Source: Cryobacterium aureum (lineage in GTDB: Bacteria; Actinomycetota; Actinomycetes; Actinomycetales; Microbacteriaceae). From it: a DNA stretch of 64,000 nucleotides. The notes under the pieces were generated by a model. That model was given only the letters and a program-made list of their open reading frames with translations. It had not been told where the DNA came from and did no database searches. Shown one piece after another: positions 44,346 through 52,564 of the stretch. The stretch lies in the NCBI RefSeq assembly GCF_002954245.1, contig NZ_PPTG01000014.1:1-64000 (forward strand). The letters are read 5' to 3'. A program made the position numbers and the translations under genes. Numbering within the stretch: the first letter of the stretch is position 1; each line of letters opens with the position of its first letter.

Positions 44346-45045
44346 GCAGACCGCTTCGTTCGTACGCGGCGCGGGCGACGTCACCGTTCAAGAATTTGAG
44401 CAGCGCCAGCGCCTCCGGCTTCGCCGCCGCCGCGTTGCTCAGGGCGGCCGCAAATTCGGTGAGGTGCTGGACCTCGTCTGGTAACGGCCCGACGATGGCA
44501 ATTCCGGGCACGAAGGCGAGCTCGCTGAGCTGCTGCACCGCGAGATCGGCACGGCCGTCCCGCACGGCCATGCCGGTAAACCCCTTCGCGAGCGGAGTGG
44601 CTCGGGCATCAACTTCAGCGGCGATGCCGAGGCGCTCGATCAGCGTGCGAAAGTAGATGCCGCTTTGACCGGCCTGGGAATATGCGACAGAACGAGCGTT
44701 TCGCAGTGTGCTGGTGAGAGCCTGCACGGTGGAAATATCGGGCTTGTCGGCGCCGTCAGCCACGCCGATTCCGATGCCGGTCGTCACCAGCGGCACGACG
44801 GTCGACGGGTCGATGACACCGTCAATGCCCAGGCTCGCGAGGGCCGGGGAAGCGACGATGACGATGTCCGGCCGCTCCCCGGCAGCGAAGCGGCGTTGCA
44901 GTTCGGTGGTGGGGTCGAAGTGGGCATCGATCGTTATGCCCGTTTCAGCAGTGAAAGCGGCGAATATTTCGGCTTCGAGGGCCTTCTGAGTCGCCAGTCC
45001 GCTGAACAATACAACGCTCGGTTTCGTGTCGATCGGGTTGCTCAT
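44335..45045 (-). CDS. ModA-like substrate-binding-fold protein without signal peptide
   Basis: 236 residues resembling type 2 periplasmic binding proteins of the molybdate (ModA/COG0725) group: VVLFSGLATQKALEAEIFAAF, ERPDIVIVASPALASL and SQAGQSGIYFRTLIERLG. There is no signal peptide or lipobox, so it should be cytosolic. No ABC permease or ATPase gene is adjacent; the downstream gene is the Hyi-like isomerase. ATG 45045 has AGGA upstream; ATG three codons earlier is possible. Ligand unknown. Confidence 0.75.
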   Translation of the reverse strand: MSNPIDTKPSVVLFSGLATQKALEAEIFAAFTAETGITIDAHFDPTTELQRRFAAGERPDIVIVASPALASLGIDGVIDPSTVVPLVTTGIGIGVADGADKPDISTVQALTSTLRNARSVAYSQAGQSGIYFRTLIERLGIAAEVDARATPLAKGFTGMAVRDGRADLAVQQLSELAFVPGIAIVGPLPDEVQHLTEFAAALSNAAAAKPEALALLKFLNGDVARAAYERSGLRAV

Positions 45046-45111
45046 GATAGACATCCTGCCGTCGTTGGTAAAATTTATGACCGAGCAAGAACATATTGCC
45101 GGCACCCTGTA

Positions 45112-45138
45112 ACTATAGGGGTATCCCGTATACTATAG
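45112..45138. repeat. Direct repeat ACTATAG x2 at 20-base spacing
   Basis: ACTATAG occurs at 45112-45118 and 45132-45138, exactly 20 bases apart, in an AT-rich stretch between the permease stop and the ModA-like gene; CTATAG is itself a palindrome. The two-helical-turn phasing would suit a dimeric regulator. The second copy includes the permease stop codon. Confidence 0.35.
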
Positions 45139-46647
45139 CGGCTTGGAAGAATCGACCGTAGCGATGCGAGCGGCAGCACGCTGCTTGATACCGAGCACTG
45201 AGTGGCGGCGTCCGTAGGCGAAGTACACAATGAAGCCAACGACCAGCCAGACCGCGAAGCGCACCCAGGTGAGCGTTGTGAGGTTCAGCATCAGCCAGAT
45301 ACACAGCACGGCCGAGAGAATTGGAAGCACCGGCGAGAAGGGCACCTTGAAAGCGCGCGGCAGGTCGGGGCGCTTCTTGCGCAGCACGACCACGGCGATG
45401 CTGACCAGCACGAACGCTGACAGGGTACCGATATTGATCATTTCTTCGAGCACACCCACGTCGGTGAGACCGGCGATCACAGCAACGGCGGCGCCGGAGA
45501 TAATCTGAATGCGTGCCGGGGTACGGCGTTTCTCGCTCGTCACGCTGAGCCAGCGCGGCAGCAGGCCGTCGCGGCTCATCGCGAACAGCACGCGGGAGAG
45601 GCCGAGCAACAGCACCATGATCACCGTCGTGAGACCGACCAGGATTCCGATCGAGATAACCTGAGCGGCCCAGCCCGCGCCGACAGCGACGAAGGCCGTC
45701 GCGAGGGAAGCCTTAGGGTCGTCAGCCAGCACCGTGTACGGCACCATGCCGGTGAGCACCAGGCTCACGCCGAGGTAGAGCACCGTGACGATGGCAAGCC
45801 CCGCGAAGATGCCTCGCGGCAGGGTCTTCTGCGGGTTTTTGACCTCTTCTGCGCTCGTGGCGACGACGTCGAAACCGATGAAGGCGAAGAAAACCAGGGA
45901 CGCGCCGGCGAGCAGGCCGAACAGGCCGTACTGAGCGGGAGCTGCACCGGTCATGAACGAGAACAGCGACTGCATCCAGACGTCCCCCTCGCCCCCCGTC
46001 GTGGCTACCTCGGCCGGAATGAACGGGGTGTAATTTGCCGTGTTGATGAAGAAGGCACCGACGATGATGACGAAGACGACGATCGCGACCTTGATGATCG
46101 TGAACACGCTCGCGACCCGGGCCGACAGCTGAGTGCCGAGTACGAGCAGCGTGGTGAAGATCGCGACAATGACGAAGGCGCCCCAGCTCACGTCGAGTCC
46201 CAGCACGGGGATCGTGGACGGGACATTCCAACCGGCCAGATCGAACACCGTGCTGAGGTAGATGCCCCAGTATTTTGCGATCACGGCGGCCGCGGTGAGC
46301 ATCTCAAGGATGAGGTCCCAGCCGATGATCCAGGCCAGCAGCTCTCCGAGGGTGGCGTAGGTGAAGGTGTACGCGGAACCGGCAACGGGAACGGCCGAGG
46401 CGAATTCGGCGTAACACATGATCGCCAGCGCACAGGTGAATGCGGCCAGCAGAAAGGCGAGGGTGACCGACGGACCGGCGTAGCTGCCGGCGGCCTTGGC
46501 GCCGACCGAGAAGATTCCAGCTCCGACGGCCACGGCGACGCCCATGATCATGAGGTCCCAGGTGCCGAGGGTGCGTTTAAGGCTGTGGCCCTTCTCCAGC
46601 GAGTCTGCTATCGAATCTTCAATACTCTTGGTGCGCCAGAGGCTCAT
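45133..46647 (-). CDS. APC superfamily amino-acid permease (cationic amino-acid transporter type)
   Basis: 504 residues with about 12-13 transmembrane helices. The N-terminus (ADSLEKGHSLKRTLGTWDLMIMGVAVAVGAGIF) and FFAFIGFDVVATSAEEVKNPQ are typical of the CAT/YfnA group. Imports amino acids by proton symport in known members. It lies between rpsO and pnp, which are usually adjacent. The stop is 87 bases upstream of the ModA-like start. Confidence 0.88.
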   Translation of the reverse strand: MSLWRTKSIEDSIADSLEKGHSLKRTLGTWDLMIMGVAVAVGAGIFSVGAKAAGSYAGPSVTLAFLLAAFTCALAIMCYAEFASAVPVAGSAYTFTYATLGELLAWIIGWDLILEMLTAAAVIAKYWGIYLSTVFDLAGWNVPSTIPVLGLDVSWGAFVIVAIFTTLLVLGTQLSARVASVFTIIKVAIVVFVIIVGAFFINTANYTPFIPAEVATTGGEGDVWMQSLFSFMTGAAPAQYGLFGLLAGASLVFFAFIGFDVVATSAEEVKNPQKTLPRGIFAGLAIVTVLYLGVSLVLTGMVPYTVLADDPKASLATAFVAVGAGWAAQVISIGILVGLTTVIMVLLLGLSRVLFAMSRDGLLPRWLSVTSEKRRTPARIQIISGAAVAVIAGLTDVGVLEEMINIGTLSAFVLVSIAVVVLRKKRPDLPRAFKVPFSPVLPILSAVLCIWLMLNLTTLTWVRFAVWLVVGFIVYFAYGRRHSVLGIKQRAAARIATVDSSKPL

Positions 46648-46723
46648 GCGTAGTGGTATCCGTTCGTTATTGCCAACCCCTCATGCTAGCAACCCCGTTC
46701 TACCCCCGTTCGGCAGTCGCACG

Positions 46724-46762
46724 CACAACGGGCCGCCACCTACAAGGTGACGACCCGTTGTG
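46724..46762 (-). terminator. Terminator-like hairpin after rpsO
   Basis: Outer arms CACAACGGG (46724-46732) and CCCGTTGTG (46754-46762) enclose an inner hairpin CACCT-ACA-AGGTG (46737-46749). Between the rpsO stop (46819) and the permease start (46647). No T-run follows, so termination may be partial. Confidence 0.6.
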
Positions 46763-46818
46763 AAGAAGTTCGCGTTATCAACGCTGCCCTCGCTTCGTGC
46801 AACTTAGCTACACGAAAA

Positions 46819-47088
46819 CTAGCGACGCAGGCCGAGGCTGCCAATCAGTGTGCGGTACCGAGTGATGTCGATGTCCGACAGGTAACCGAGCAGACGGCGA
46901 CGCTGACCAACCATAAGAAGCAGGCCACGACGTGAGTGGTGGTCGTGCTTGTGCTCTTTCAGGTGCTCCGTGAGGTCGAGAATGCGCTGCGTGAGCATTG
47001 CAATCTGAACTTCCGGGGACCCGGTGTCGCCTGGGTGGGTAGCGTACTTTTCGATGATCGCCTTCTTAGCATCTGGTTCGAGTGCCAT
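46819..47088 (-). CDS. rpsO: 30S ribosomal protein S15
   Basis: 89 residues, the usual length. [19 protein letters not shown] and [27 protein letters not shown] are the S15 signature regions that bind 16S rRNA. ATG 47088 follows AAAGGGG; an upstream ATG in frame is not needed. In most bacteria rpsO is followed by pnp; here the permease, ModA-like, isomerase and SGNH-GAF genes separate them. Confidence 0.96.
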   Translation of the reverse strand: MALEPDAKKAIIEKYATHPGDTGSPEVQIAMLTQRILDLTEHLKEHKHDHHSRRGLLLMVGQRRRLLGYLSDIDITRYRTLIGSLGLRR

Positions 47089-47193
47089 AAAGTGGGATCC
47101 CCTTTCTCTCACTGCGCGGTGCCCTTGGCCAAATGCCTGAGCTCTCTTTATCCGCGGCCGTTAAACGGCAACCTATACACATTAGCAGAGTGA
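47089..47193 (-). promoter_or_regulatory. rpsO upstream region
   Basis: About 100 bases holding the rpsO ribosome site (AAAGGGG) and, further up on the minus strand, TGTGTATAGG (around 47174-47183), which could be an extended -10 box. A -35 is not obvious. GTTAAAC and CCGTTTAAC-type symmetry (47156-47169, GCCGTTAAACGGC) forms a perfect short palindrome. Confidence 0.4.
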
Positions 47194-47220
47194 GCGGCCG
47201 ACGCACACACGCTACTGGAA

Positions 47221-47557
47221 TTGGCGCAGCCCATCGTGATCAGCACCAAACTGCGCCGGCGCGAAAGTTTTGTGTGCACCTGGGACGATTCCGCCGACGT
47301 GGGCAGCGGCTGGAGCGCCCATCTGGCTCGACCCGACGAGCACGCTCTACTACTACCGGTATTCCGGTAGCCGAATCCCGTCCATCAATCGGGAATGGAT
47401 CGAGGCACTCATGCTCTCAGCCAATAGTGCCGGCGGCCTGGTTCTCATCATCGAGCCCGAGCCTTCGGCCCGAGCCCCGCGAAAACACGCCGCTAGCTCA
47501 GCTCGCCGAGAACGTCTTCGAGAGCGTGCAGAAAATGGTCGGCGCTGGCTACGGTGA
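47221..47557 (+). pseudogene. Degenerate gene with frameshift upstream of rpsO
   Basis: Two consecutive frames look coding by codon use. From TTG 47221 the first reads LAQPIVISTKLRRRESFV, then TWDDSADVGSGWSAHLARPD and LLLPVFR, and stops at 47368. One base further on, the next frame continues SRIPSINREWIEALMLSANS and AGGLVLIIEPEPSA. Together they resemble one protein split by a +1 shift near 47368. The end is unclear and the second frame runs 65 bases into the convergent gene. I do not recognise the family. Confidence 0.35.
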
Positions 47558-50375
47558 GGCAGAGCGGCGGCTTGATCTTGAGCACGTTTTTGAAGTCGCC
47601 GGTAGGCTGCACGATGACGCCCCGCAGCAGCAATTCATCACAGAGCCGGGCGGCGGCGGCAGTGGCCGGGGTGAAGTCGACCCGGTCGCGCACCAGTTCG
47701 ACGCCGAGGTAGAGCCCCATGCCGTAGACCGCGCCGACCAAGTCGAACCGTTCGCCGAGCTGTTCAAGCCCCACCTTGAGGTGCCGTCCGACGACCTCGG
47801 CGTTGCCTTGCAGGTCTTCATCGCGCATGATGTCAAGCACGGTGAGGCCGACGCGGCAGCTGAGCGGGCTGCCGCCGGCCGAGGAGAAGAACGGTCCGTC
47901 GTCGGCAAAGCGTTCGGCTATCTCGCGGCGGGTGATGACAGCGCCGAGCGGATGCCCGTTGCCCATCGCCTTGGCGATGGTGATGATGTCGGGAACCACG
48001 TTTTGCTGCTCGGTACCCCAGAAGTATCGGCCGAGGCGCGCATAGCTCACCTGCACCTCGTCGGCGATGCACAGCCCGCCGCTGGCGCGCACTTTCTCGT
48101 AGACACCGGTCAGGTAACCGTCGGGCAGCAGCACTCCGCCAGCATTGCCGAACACCGGTTCGGCGATGAATGCGGCCACCGTTCGCCCGTCGTCCGCCAG
48201 GGCCGCCAGGTCGCCGTCAAGGTCGTTAAGGTACTGCGGCGCCGACTGCATGCCCCGATACTTGCCGCGCACGGCGTTCGGCGCCTCGACCAGGTGCACC
48301 CAGTTTGGCCGGGTCTGAAGCGCCCTGGGGTTGTCGGCGACCGAGGAGGAGACGGCATCCGCCGCCATCGACCAGCCGTGATACGCCTCCCGCACCGAGA
48401 GAACGGTGTCATGGCCGGTGTACGTGAGGGCCAGGCGCAGGGCGAGGTCGACGGCCTCGGTGCCGCTGTTGACCAGAAAAACGGTGTCGAGCGGGTCGGG
48501 CGCGAGTTCGGCGAGACGTTCGGTAAACCGCACAAGCTCGCCGTAGTGAAAACGCGAGTTGGTGTTGAGCAGCGACCACTGGCTGCGGGCCGCCTCGGCG
48601 ATGCGCGGATGCCCGTGACCGACGGTCGTGACGTTGTTGACCATGTCGACGTAACTCTGCCCGTGCGTGTCAATCAAATGGTGCTTCCAGCCGCGCTCGA
48701 TCTGCGGCGGGGCCGCGTAGTAATGCTCCTGCACGCGCGCGAACGACGCGTGACGGCGCTGCAGCAGCGCGGCCGGATCGACGAGTGGGCGGGCAGTCTC
48801 CAACCCGATCAGGGCTGAGGGGTCGGGGCAGACCCGCTGCCACAGTGCGGCGCCCGAGGGTGCGACGAAAAACGGGGGACGGATGCCGCGCAGCCGACTG
48901 ACCTGCACGGTCACCCGGGCGGTGGTCGTTCCGAGGCCGGAACCTGCCTGAATCCGTTGCCCATCGAGCCCTCCCCCGTGAACCCCGGTCAGCCACAGGT
49001 CGTAGTCTGCGCCCTCAAGCCGCACGGTGTCGACATCGACCACCGTGACGGTCCCGTCGATCGGCGCTGTCACCGGGCTGCCGGCAGGCAGATACACCTC
49101 GATTGCGAGGGTCAGGGTGACCGATTCCTCGGCCGTGTCGATGCGGGTCTGCGACAGGCGATACTCGCCGTAGCGGGTGACGGCGTGGCCCGAGCGCGCG
49201 GCGGTATCGGCTGCCACCCGCGCGTCAATGCCGGGTTCGAGCCAGACTCCGGCGTCGAACGCTGCGCTCGTGACCGACAGGTCGATGATCGCTTTGGGGT
49301 CGAGGGCGCCCGCCAGCGGGTGTTCGGTATACGCGATCGAAGCATCGGTCTGGGTCACCACGAAACGGATGAGGGCCTCGAGTTCGGCACCGTCCTGCTC
49401 GGCCGCGGTAGCGAAGGCGAGCCACTCGCGGGAGCGGTTGGCGTCGGCATAGTCGTTGTCGCCGTCGAGGTGTACCTGCTGCTCGCCGCTCACCACGAGC
49501 ACCGCCGTGCGCAGCACGACCAGCGGCCAGAGGGCGGTGAGTTCAGTGTCGGTCAGCGGCACCTGCTTTGTGAATGCCTCGATTGCGTCGAGGACGGCGA
49601 GCGGATGCTGGGGGCTCCGGTACAGCACGCAGGCGCAGGTCGCGGCGAGTTCGGCCACAAGCCAGCCCTGGGCTACGTCGCCGAAGTCGATCACCCCGGT
49701 GATCGTCTCGGCTGCGTCAGCGCGATTCACCACGTTGTCGTCGGTCAGGTCACCGTGAATGGTCTGCACGCGTAGGTCGGCCGCAACCCGCGCGAGCTGC
49801 TGCCGGACGGCGTCGGTCACGGTGCGCAACCGCTCACGGCGCACCTCGTCGTCAACGTAGCCAAGAAGAGCATCGATGACCTCGCCGCAGCGCCGCAGAT
49901 CCCACTGCGAAAAGCGATCGGTCCCCGGGTGTTCGAAGTCTGCGAGGCCCCGAACCATGCGCCCGGCCACGTCACCGAGCGCGCGAATCTGCCCGACCGA
50001 CAGACGCACGACGTCGGTGAGCGGTTGCCCGTCGACGTAGGTCAGCAGTCGCAGATCGAGGTTCTGCCCGTCGATCGTTACGCGCTGAATCTCGCCGCCG
50101 TCGATCCCGGCGATCGCAGCTGGAAGGTCGAGCCCCAGGGTGCCGAGGTGCGCCAGAGCGGCGTTCTGGGCCTCGAGCTGCACCGTAGTGATGGCCGGGT
50201 TAGAGACTTTGAGAACGAGCGAGCCGGCATCAGTTTTGATCCGAAAGTTGCGGTCCTGGTTACTGCCAAGCTCGGTGACAACGCCCGAGACGCCGAACCG
50301 GTCGCGGGCCAGCTCGGTCGCCTGCTCGGGCGTCAGACGCGGGCGTGGCAGGTGAAAGGGACTCTGCTCGATCAT
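47493..50375 (-). CDS. Three-domain APH kinase / M23-like / class III aminotransferase protein
   Basis: 960 residues. An aminoglycoside-phosphotransferase-fold kinase covers about 15-330 (HGDLTDDN at 207-214, IDFGD at 229-233). An M23-peptidase-like beta domain follows at about 440-580 (SPVTAPIDGTVTVVD). Then comes a class III PLP transaminase with Lys802 (TIAKAMGNGHPLG). In animals separate hydroxylysine kinase and AGXT2L phospho-lyases have these kinase and PLP folds, so a kinase plus phospho-lyase acting on an amino alcohol is a reasonable inference. ATG 50375 has GGAG 5 bases upstream. Confidence 0.85.
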   Translation of the reverse strand: MIEQSPFHLPRPRLTPEQATELARDRFGVSGVVTELGSNQDRNFRIKTDAGSLVLKVSNPAITTVQLEAQNAALAHLGTLGLDLPAAIAGIDGGEIQRVTIDGQNLDLRLLTYVDGQPLTDVVRLSVGQIRALGDVAGRMVRGLADFEHPGTDRFSQWDLRRCGEVIDALLGYVDDEVRRERLRTVTDAVRQQLARVAADLRVQTIHGDLTDDNVVNRADAAETITGVIDFGDVAQGWLVAELAATCACVLYRSPQHPLAVLDAIEAFTKQVPLTDTELTALWPLVVLRTAVLVVSGEQQVHLDGDNDYADANRSREWLAFATAAEQDGAELEALIRFVVTQTDASIAYTEHPLAGALDPKAIIDLSVTSAAFDAGVWLEPGIDARVAADTAARSGHAVTRYGEYRLSQTRIDTAEESVTLTLAIEVYLPAGSPVTAPIDGTVTVVDVDTVRLEGADYDLWLTGVHGGGLDGQRIQAGSGLGTTTARVTVQVSRLRGIRPPFFVAPSGAALWQRVCPDPSALIGLETARPLVDPAALLQRRHASFARVQEHYYAAPPQIERGWKHHLIDTHGQSYVDMVNNVTTVGHGHPRIAEAARSQWSLLNTNSRFHYGELVRFTERLAELAPDPLDTVFLVNSGTEAVDLALRLALTYTGHDTVLSVREAYHGWSMAADAVSSSVADNPRALQTRPNWVHLVEAPNAVRGKYRGMQSAPQYLNDLDGDLAALADDGRTVAAFIAEPVFGNAGGVLLPDGYLTGVYEKVRASGGLCIADEVQVSYARLGRYFWGTEQQNVVPDIITIAKAMGNGHPLGAVITRREIAERFADDGPFFSSAGGSPLSCRVGLTVLDIMRDEDLQGNAEVVGRHLKVGLEQLGERFDLVGAVYGMGLYLGVELVRDRVDFTPATAAAARLCDELLLRGVIVQPTGDFKNVLKIKPPLCLTVASADHFLHALEDVLGELS

Positions 50376-50434
50376 GGTTCTCCAGTCACGCGGGTGGCAG
50401 CGGTGGCACGAGCAGGGTTGAACGGATGCCGCGG

Positions 50435-51544
50435 TCAGCGCTTCTGCAGGCGACGCTTGGGCGGGATGGCACGCGGGGCATCCGGGGTGTTCCAGGCCTT
50501 GGCGATGGCCCACGCGACAGCCGCGATCGGCACCGAGATCACGGCACCGACGATGCCACCGAGGATGGTTCCGGCGGTTAAGCCAACCAGAATCACGAGC
50601 GGGTGCAGCTTGAGCGACTGCGCCATGACGACGGGCTGCAGAAAGTTGCCCTCTAGCTGCTGGACTCCGATCACGATAAGAATGACGATAAGCGCGACGA
50701 AGGGCCCGCTCGCGACCAGCGCGACGAGCGCAGCCAGCACCCCGGCCGCCGTAGCGCCGATGAGTGGGATGAAACCTCCGATGAACACGATGACGGCCAG
50801 CGGCAGGGCGAGCGGCACTTGCAGAATGGCCAGGCCGATGCCGATCGCCGTCGCATCGACGGCGGCGACGATCGCCGTGCCGCGCACGTAGCCGCCGAGC
50901 ACGCGCACCGAGGTCTGACCGATGCGGCGTCCGCGGGCCAGGCGCTCGCCCTTGAACGGGGTCAGGAAGAAATTCCAGATCTGGTCGCCGTCCTTGAGAA
51001 AGAAGAACAGAATGACCACGAGCAGCACGGCACCGGTGACCAGTGAGAAGACAGCGGATGCCCCGGCGAGCGCCCCGGTGCCGAATTGGCTGCTGGTGAG
51101 AAAATCGACGACATTATTGCGAGCGTCGGTGATCTGTTGCTCGTCAATCTCGATCGGTCCGTCAATGACAAACTGCTGCAGGTGGTCGATGCCTTCGGAT
51201 GCCGAGGAGAACAGCTCGTCCCACTGGTCGCGTACCGCGAAGACGATGAGCGTGATAATACCGCCGAACACGGCGATGCCACCGAGGAGGGTGATCCAGG
51301 TGGCCAGGATGGCGGCGACGCCGCGCCGTCGCAGACCATTGATGACCGGGCTCAGCGCTGAAGCCAGGATGATGGCGATTAGCACCGGGATGACGACGAG
51401 CTTGAGTTGCACCAGGCCGAAGATGACCACGGAGGCCAGCAGGATGACGAGCAGAATCTGGCCGCTGCGCAGGCCTAGCCAGCCGAGCCGGTCAGTCAGG
51501 GGGGTGCGGGGAACGATGGGCGTGGGGTCGTCGTGTGCGCGCAT
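50435..51544 (-). CDS. AI-2E family (TqsA/PerM-like) membrane protein
   Basis: 369 residues with about eight transmembrane helices; PVLIAIILASALSPVINGLRRRG near the N-terminus and FIGGFIPLIGATAAGVLAALVAL are family patterns. Members have been linked to autoinducer-2 export, sodium/proton antiport and permease roles, so the substrate is uncertain. 59 bases upstream of the three-domain kinase/transaminase on the same strand; whether they are co-transcribed is not clear. Confidence 0.85.
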   Translation of the reverse strand: MRAHDDPTPIVPRTPLTDRLGWLGLRSGQILLVILLASVVIFGLVQLKLVVIPVLIAIILASALSPVINGLRRRGVAAILATWITLLGGIAVFGGIITLIVFAVRDQWDELFSSASEGIDHLQQFVIDGPIEIDEQQITDARNNVVDFLTSSQFGTGALAGASAVFSLVTGAVLLVVILFFFLKDGDQIWNFFLTPFKGERLARGRRIGQTSVRVLGGYVRGTAIVAAVDATAIGIGLAILQVPLALPLAVIVFIGGFIPLIGATAAGVLAALVALVASGPFVALIVILIVIGVQQLEGNFLQPVVMAQSLKLHPLVILVGLTAGTILGGIVGAVISVPIAAVAWAIAKAWNTPDAPRAIPPKRRLQKR

Positions 51545-51604
51545 GAACCCAGCCTAGACATCCGCTGGCCGAAAAACCCCGATCGACCGGCTTCTTTGAC
51601 CGAT

Positions 51605-52495
51605 TCAGTTCAGCATGGCGGCCACCGTGTCGAGGATGGATTCGTCGCCGGCATAGATTCCGTGCTCGCGTGGCCAGTGGCTGATCACGTCGGTGAAGCC
51701 GAGCTCGGCGGCCCGGCCGACGGCATCCTCAAACGCGTTCACGCTCTGCAGGGAATATGTTCCGCCGCTGTCGAGTGAGAGGTAGCGGTCGATAGCGGCG
51801 GGGTCGCGACCGGCGTCGCTGACGACGTCGTCGAGTCGGTCGGCGAGGCCGCGCAGGCTGGCCCACCACTCTTCTCCCTCGGCACCGTCTCGTCCGGTCG
51901 TCGCCCAGCCCTGCCCGAATCGGCTCACCAGCCCGAGGCCCTTCGGCCCGTTGGCGGCGATCAGGAACGGCACACGCGGGCGTGCCGGGTCGCTGGCAGT
52001 TGATGCCACCATCCGCGCGCCAACTGCGGTGTACCATTCGCCGGCAAAACTGATTCCGTCGGTTGAGCCCACTTCCTCGCCGCGCAACAGCAGGTCGAGG
52101 TCAGTGACGAATTCGGCGAACCGGTCGTGGCGCTGCCGGGGGCTGGACTCCGGCTGGCCGAGTACGCTCGCGTCAAAACCGGTGCCGCCCGACCCGATGC
52201 CGAGCAGAAATCGCCCGCCCGACACGTCGTCGGCCGTCGCGACATCCTTGGCGAACGGTACCGGATGCCGAAAGTTCGGCGACGAGACAAAGGTGCCGAG
52301 TGTGATCCGTTCGGTCACAGCCGCAGCGGCGGTCAGGGTGGGGATGGTCGCGTTCCACGGTTCGTCGGCGAGCGAGCGCCAGGACAAATGGTCGTAGGTG
52401 AAGGCGTGGTCAAAACCGTACTGCTCGGCGCCGAGCCATTTTCTGCGGGCAACGGGCCACGGGTCCTGGGGAAGGATGACGATTCCAAAGCGCAT
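51605..52495 (-). CDS. LLM class (luciferase-like) flavin/F420-dependent oxidoreductase
   Basis: 296 residues of the bacterial-luciferase-like barrel: FGIVILPQDPWPVARRKWLGAEQYG, DHAFTYDHLSWRSL, ERITLGTFVSSPNFRHP and SGGRFLLGIGSGGTGFDA. This subgroup normally uses coenzyme F420 in actinobacteria. The substrate is unknown. Divergent from the M4 protease gene with a 69-base gap. Confidence 0.85.
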   Translation of the reverse strand: MRFGIVILPQDPWPVARRKWLGAEQYGFDHAFTYDHLSWRSLADEPWNATIPTLTAAAAVTERITLGTFVSSPNFRHPVPFAKDVATADDVSGGRFLLGIGSGGTGFDASVLGQPESSPRQRHDRFAEFVTDLDLLLRGEEVGSTDGISFAGEWYTAVGARMVASTASDPARPRVPFLIAANGPKGLGLVSRFGQGWATTGRDGAEGEEWWASLRGLADRLDDVVSDAGRDPAAIDRYLSLDSGGTYSLQSVNAFEDAVGRAAELGFTDVISHWPREHGIYAGDESILDTVAAMLN

Positions 52496-52564
52496 GAACC
52501 GAGTCTATTCAGCAGGGTCAAAACGCGCGGTTGCAATGTCGGCGGCGGGTGCCAGACTCTGCAC

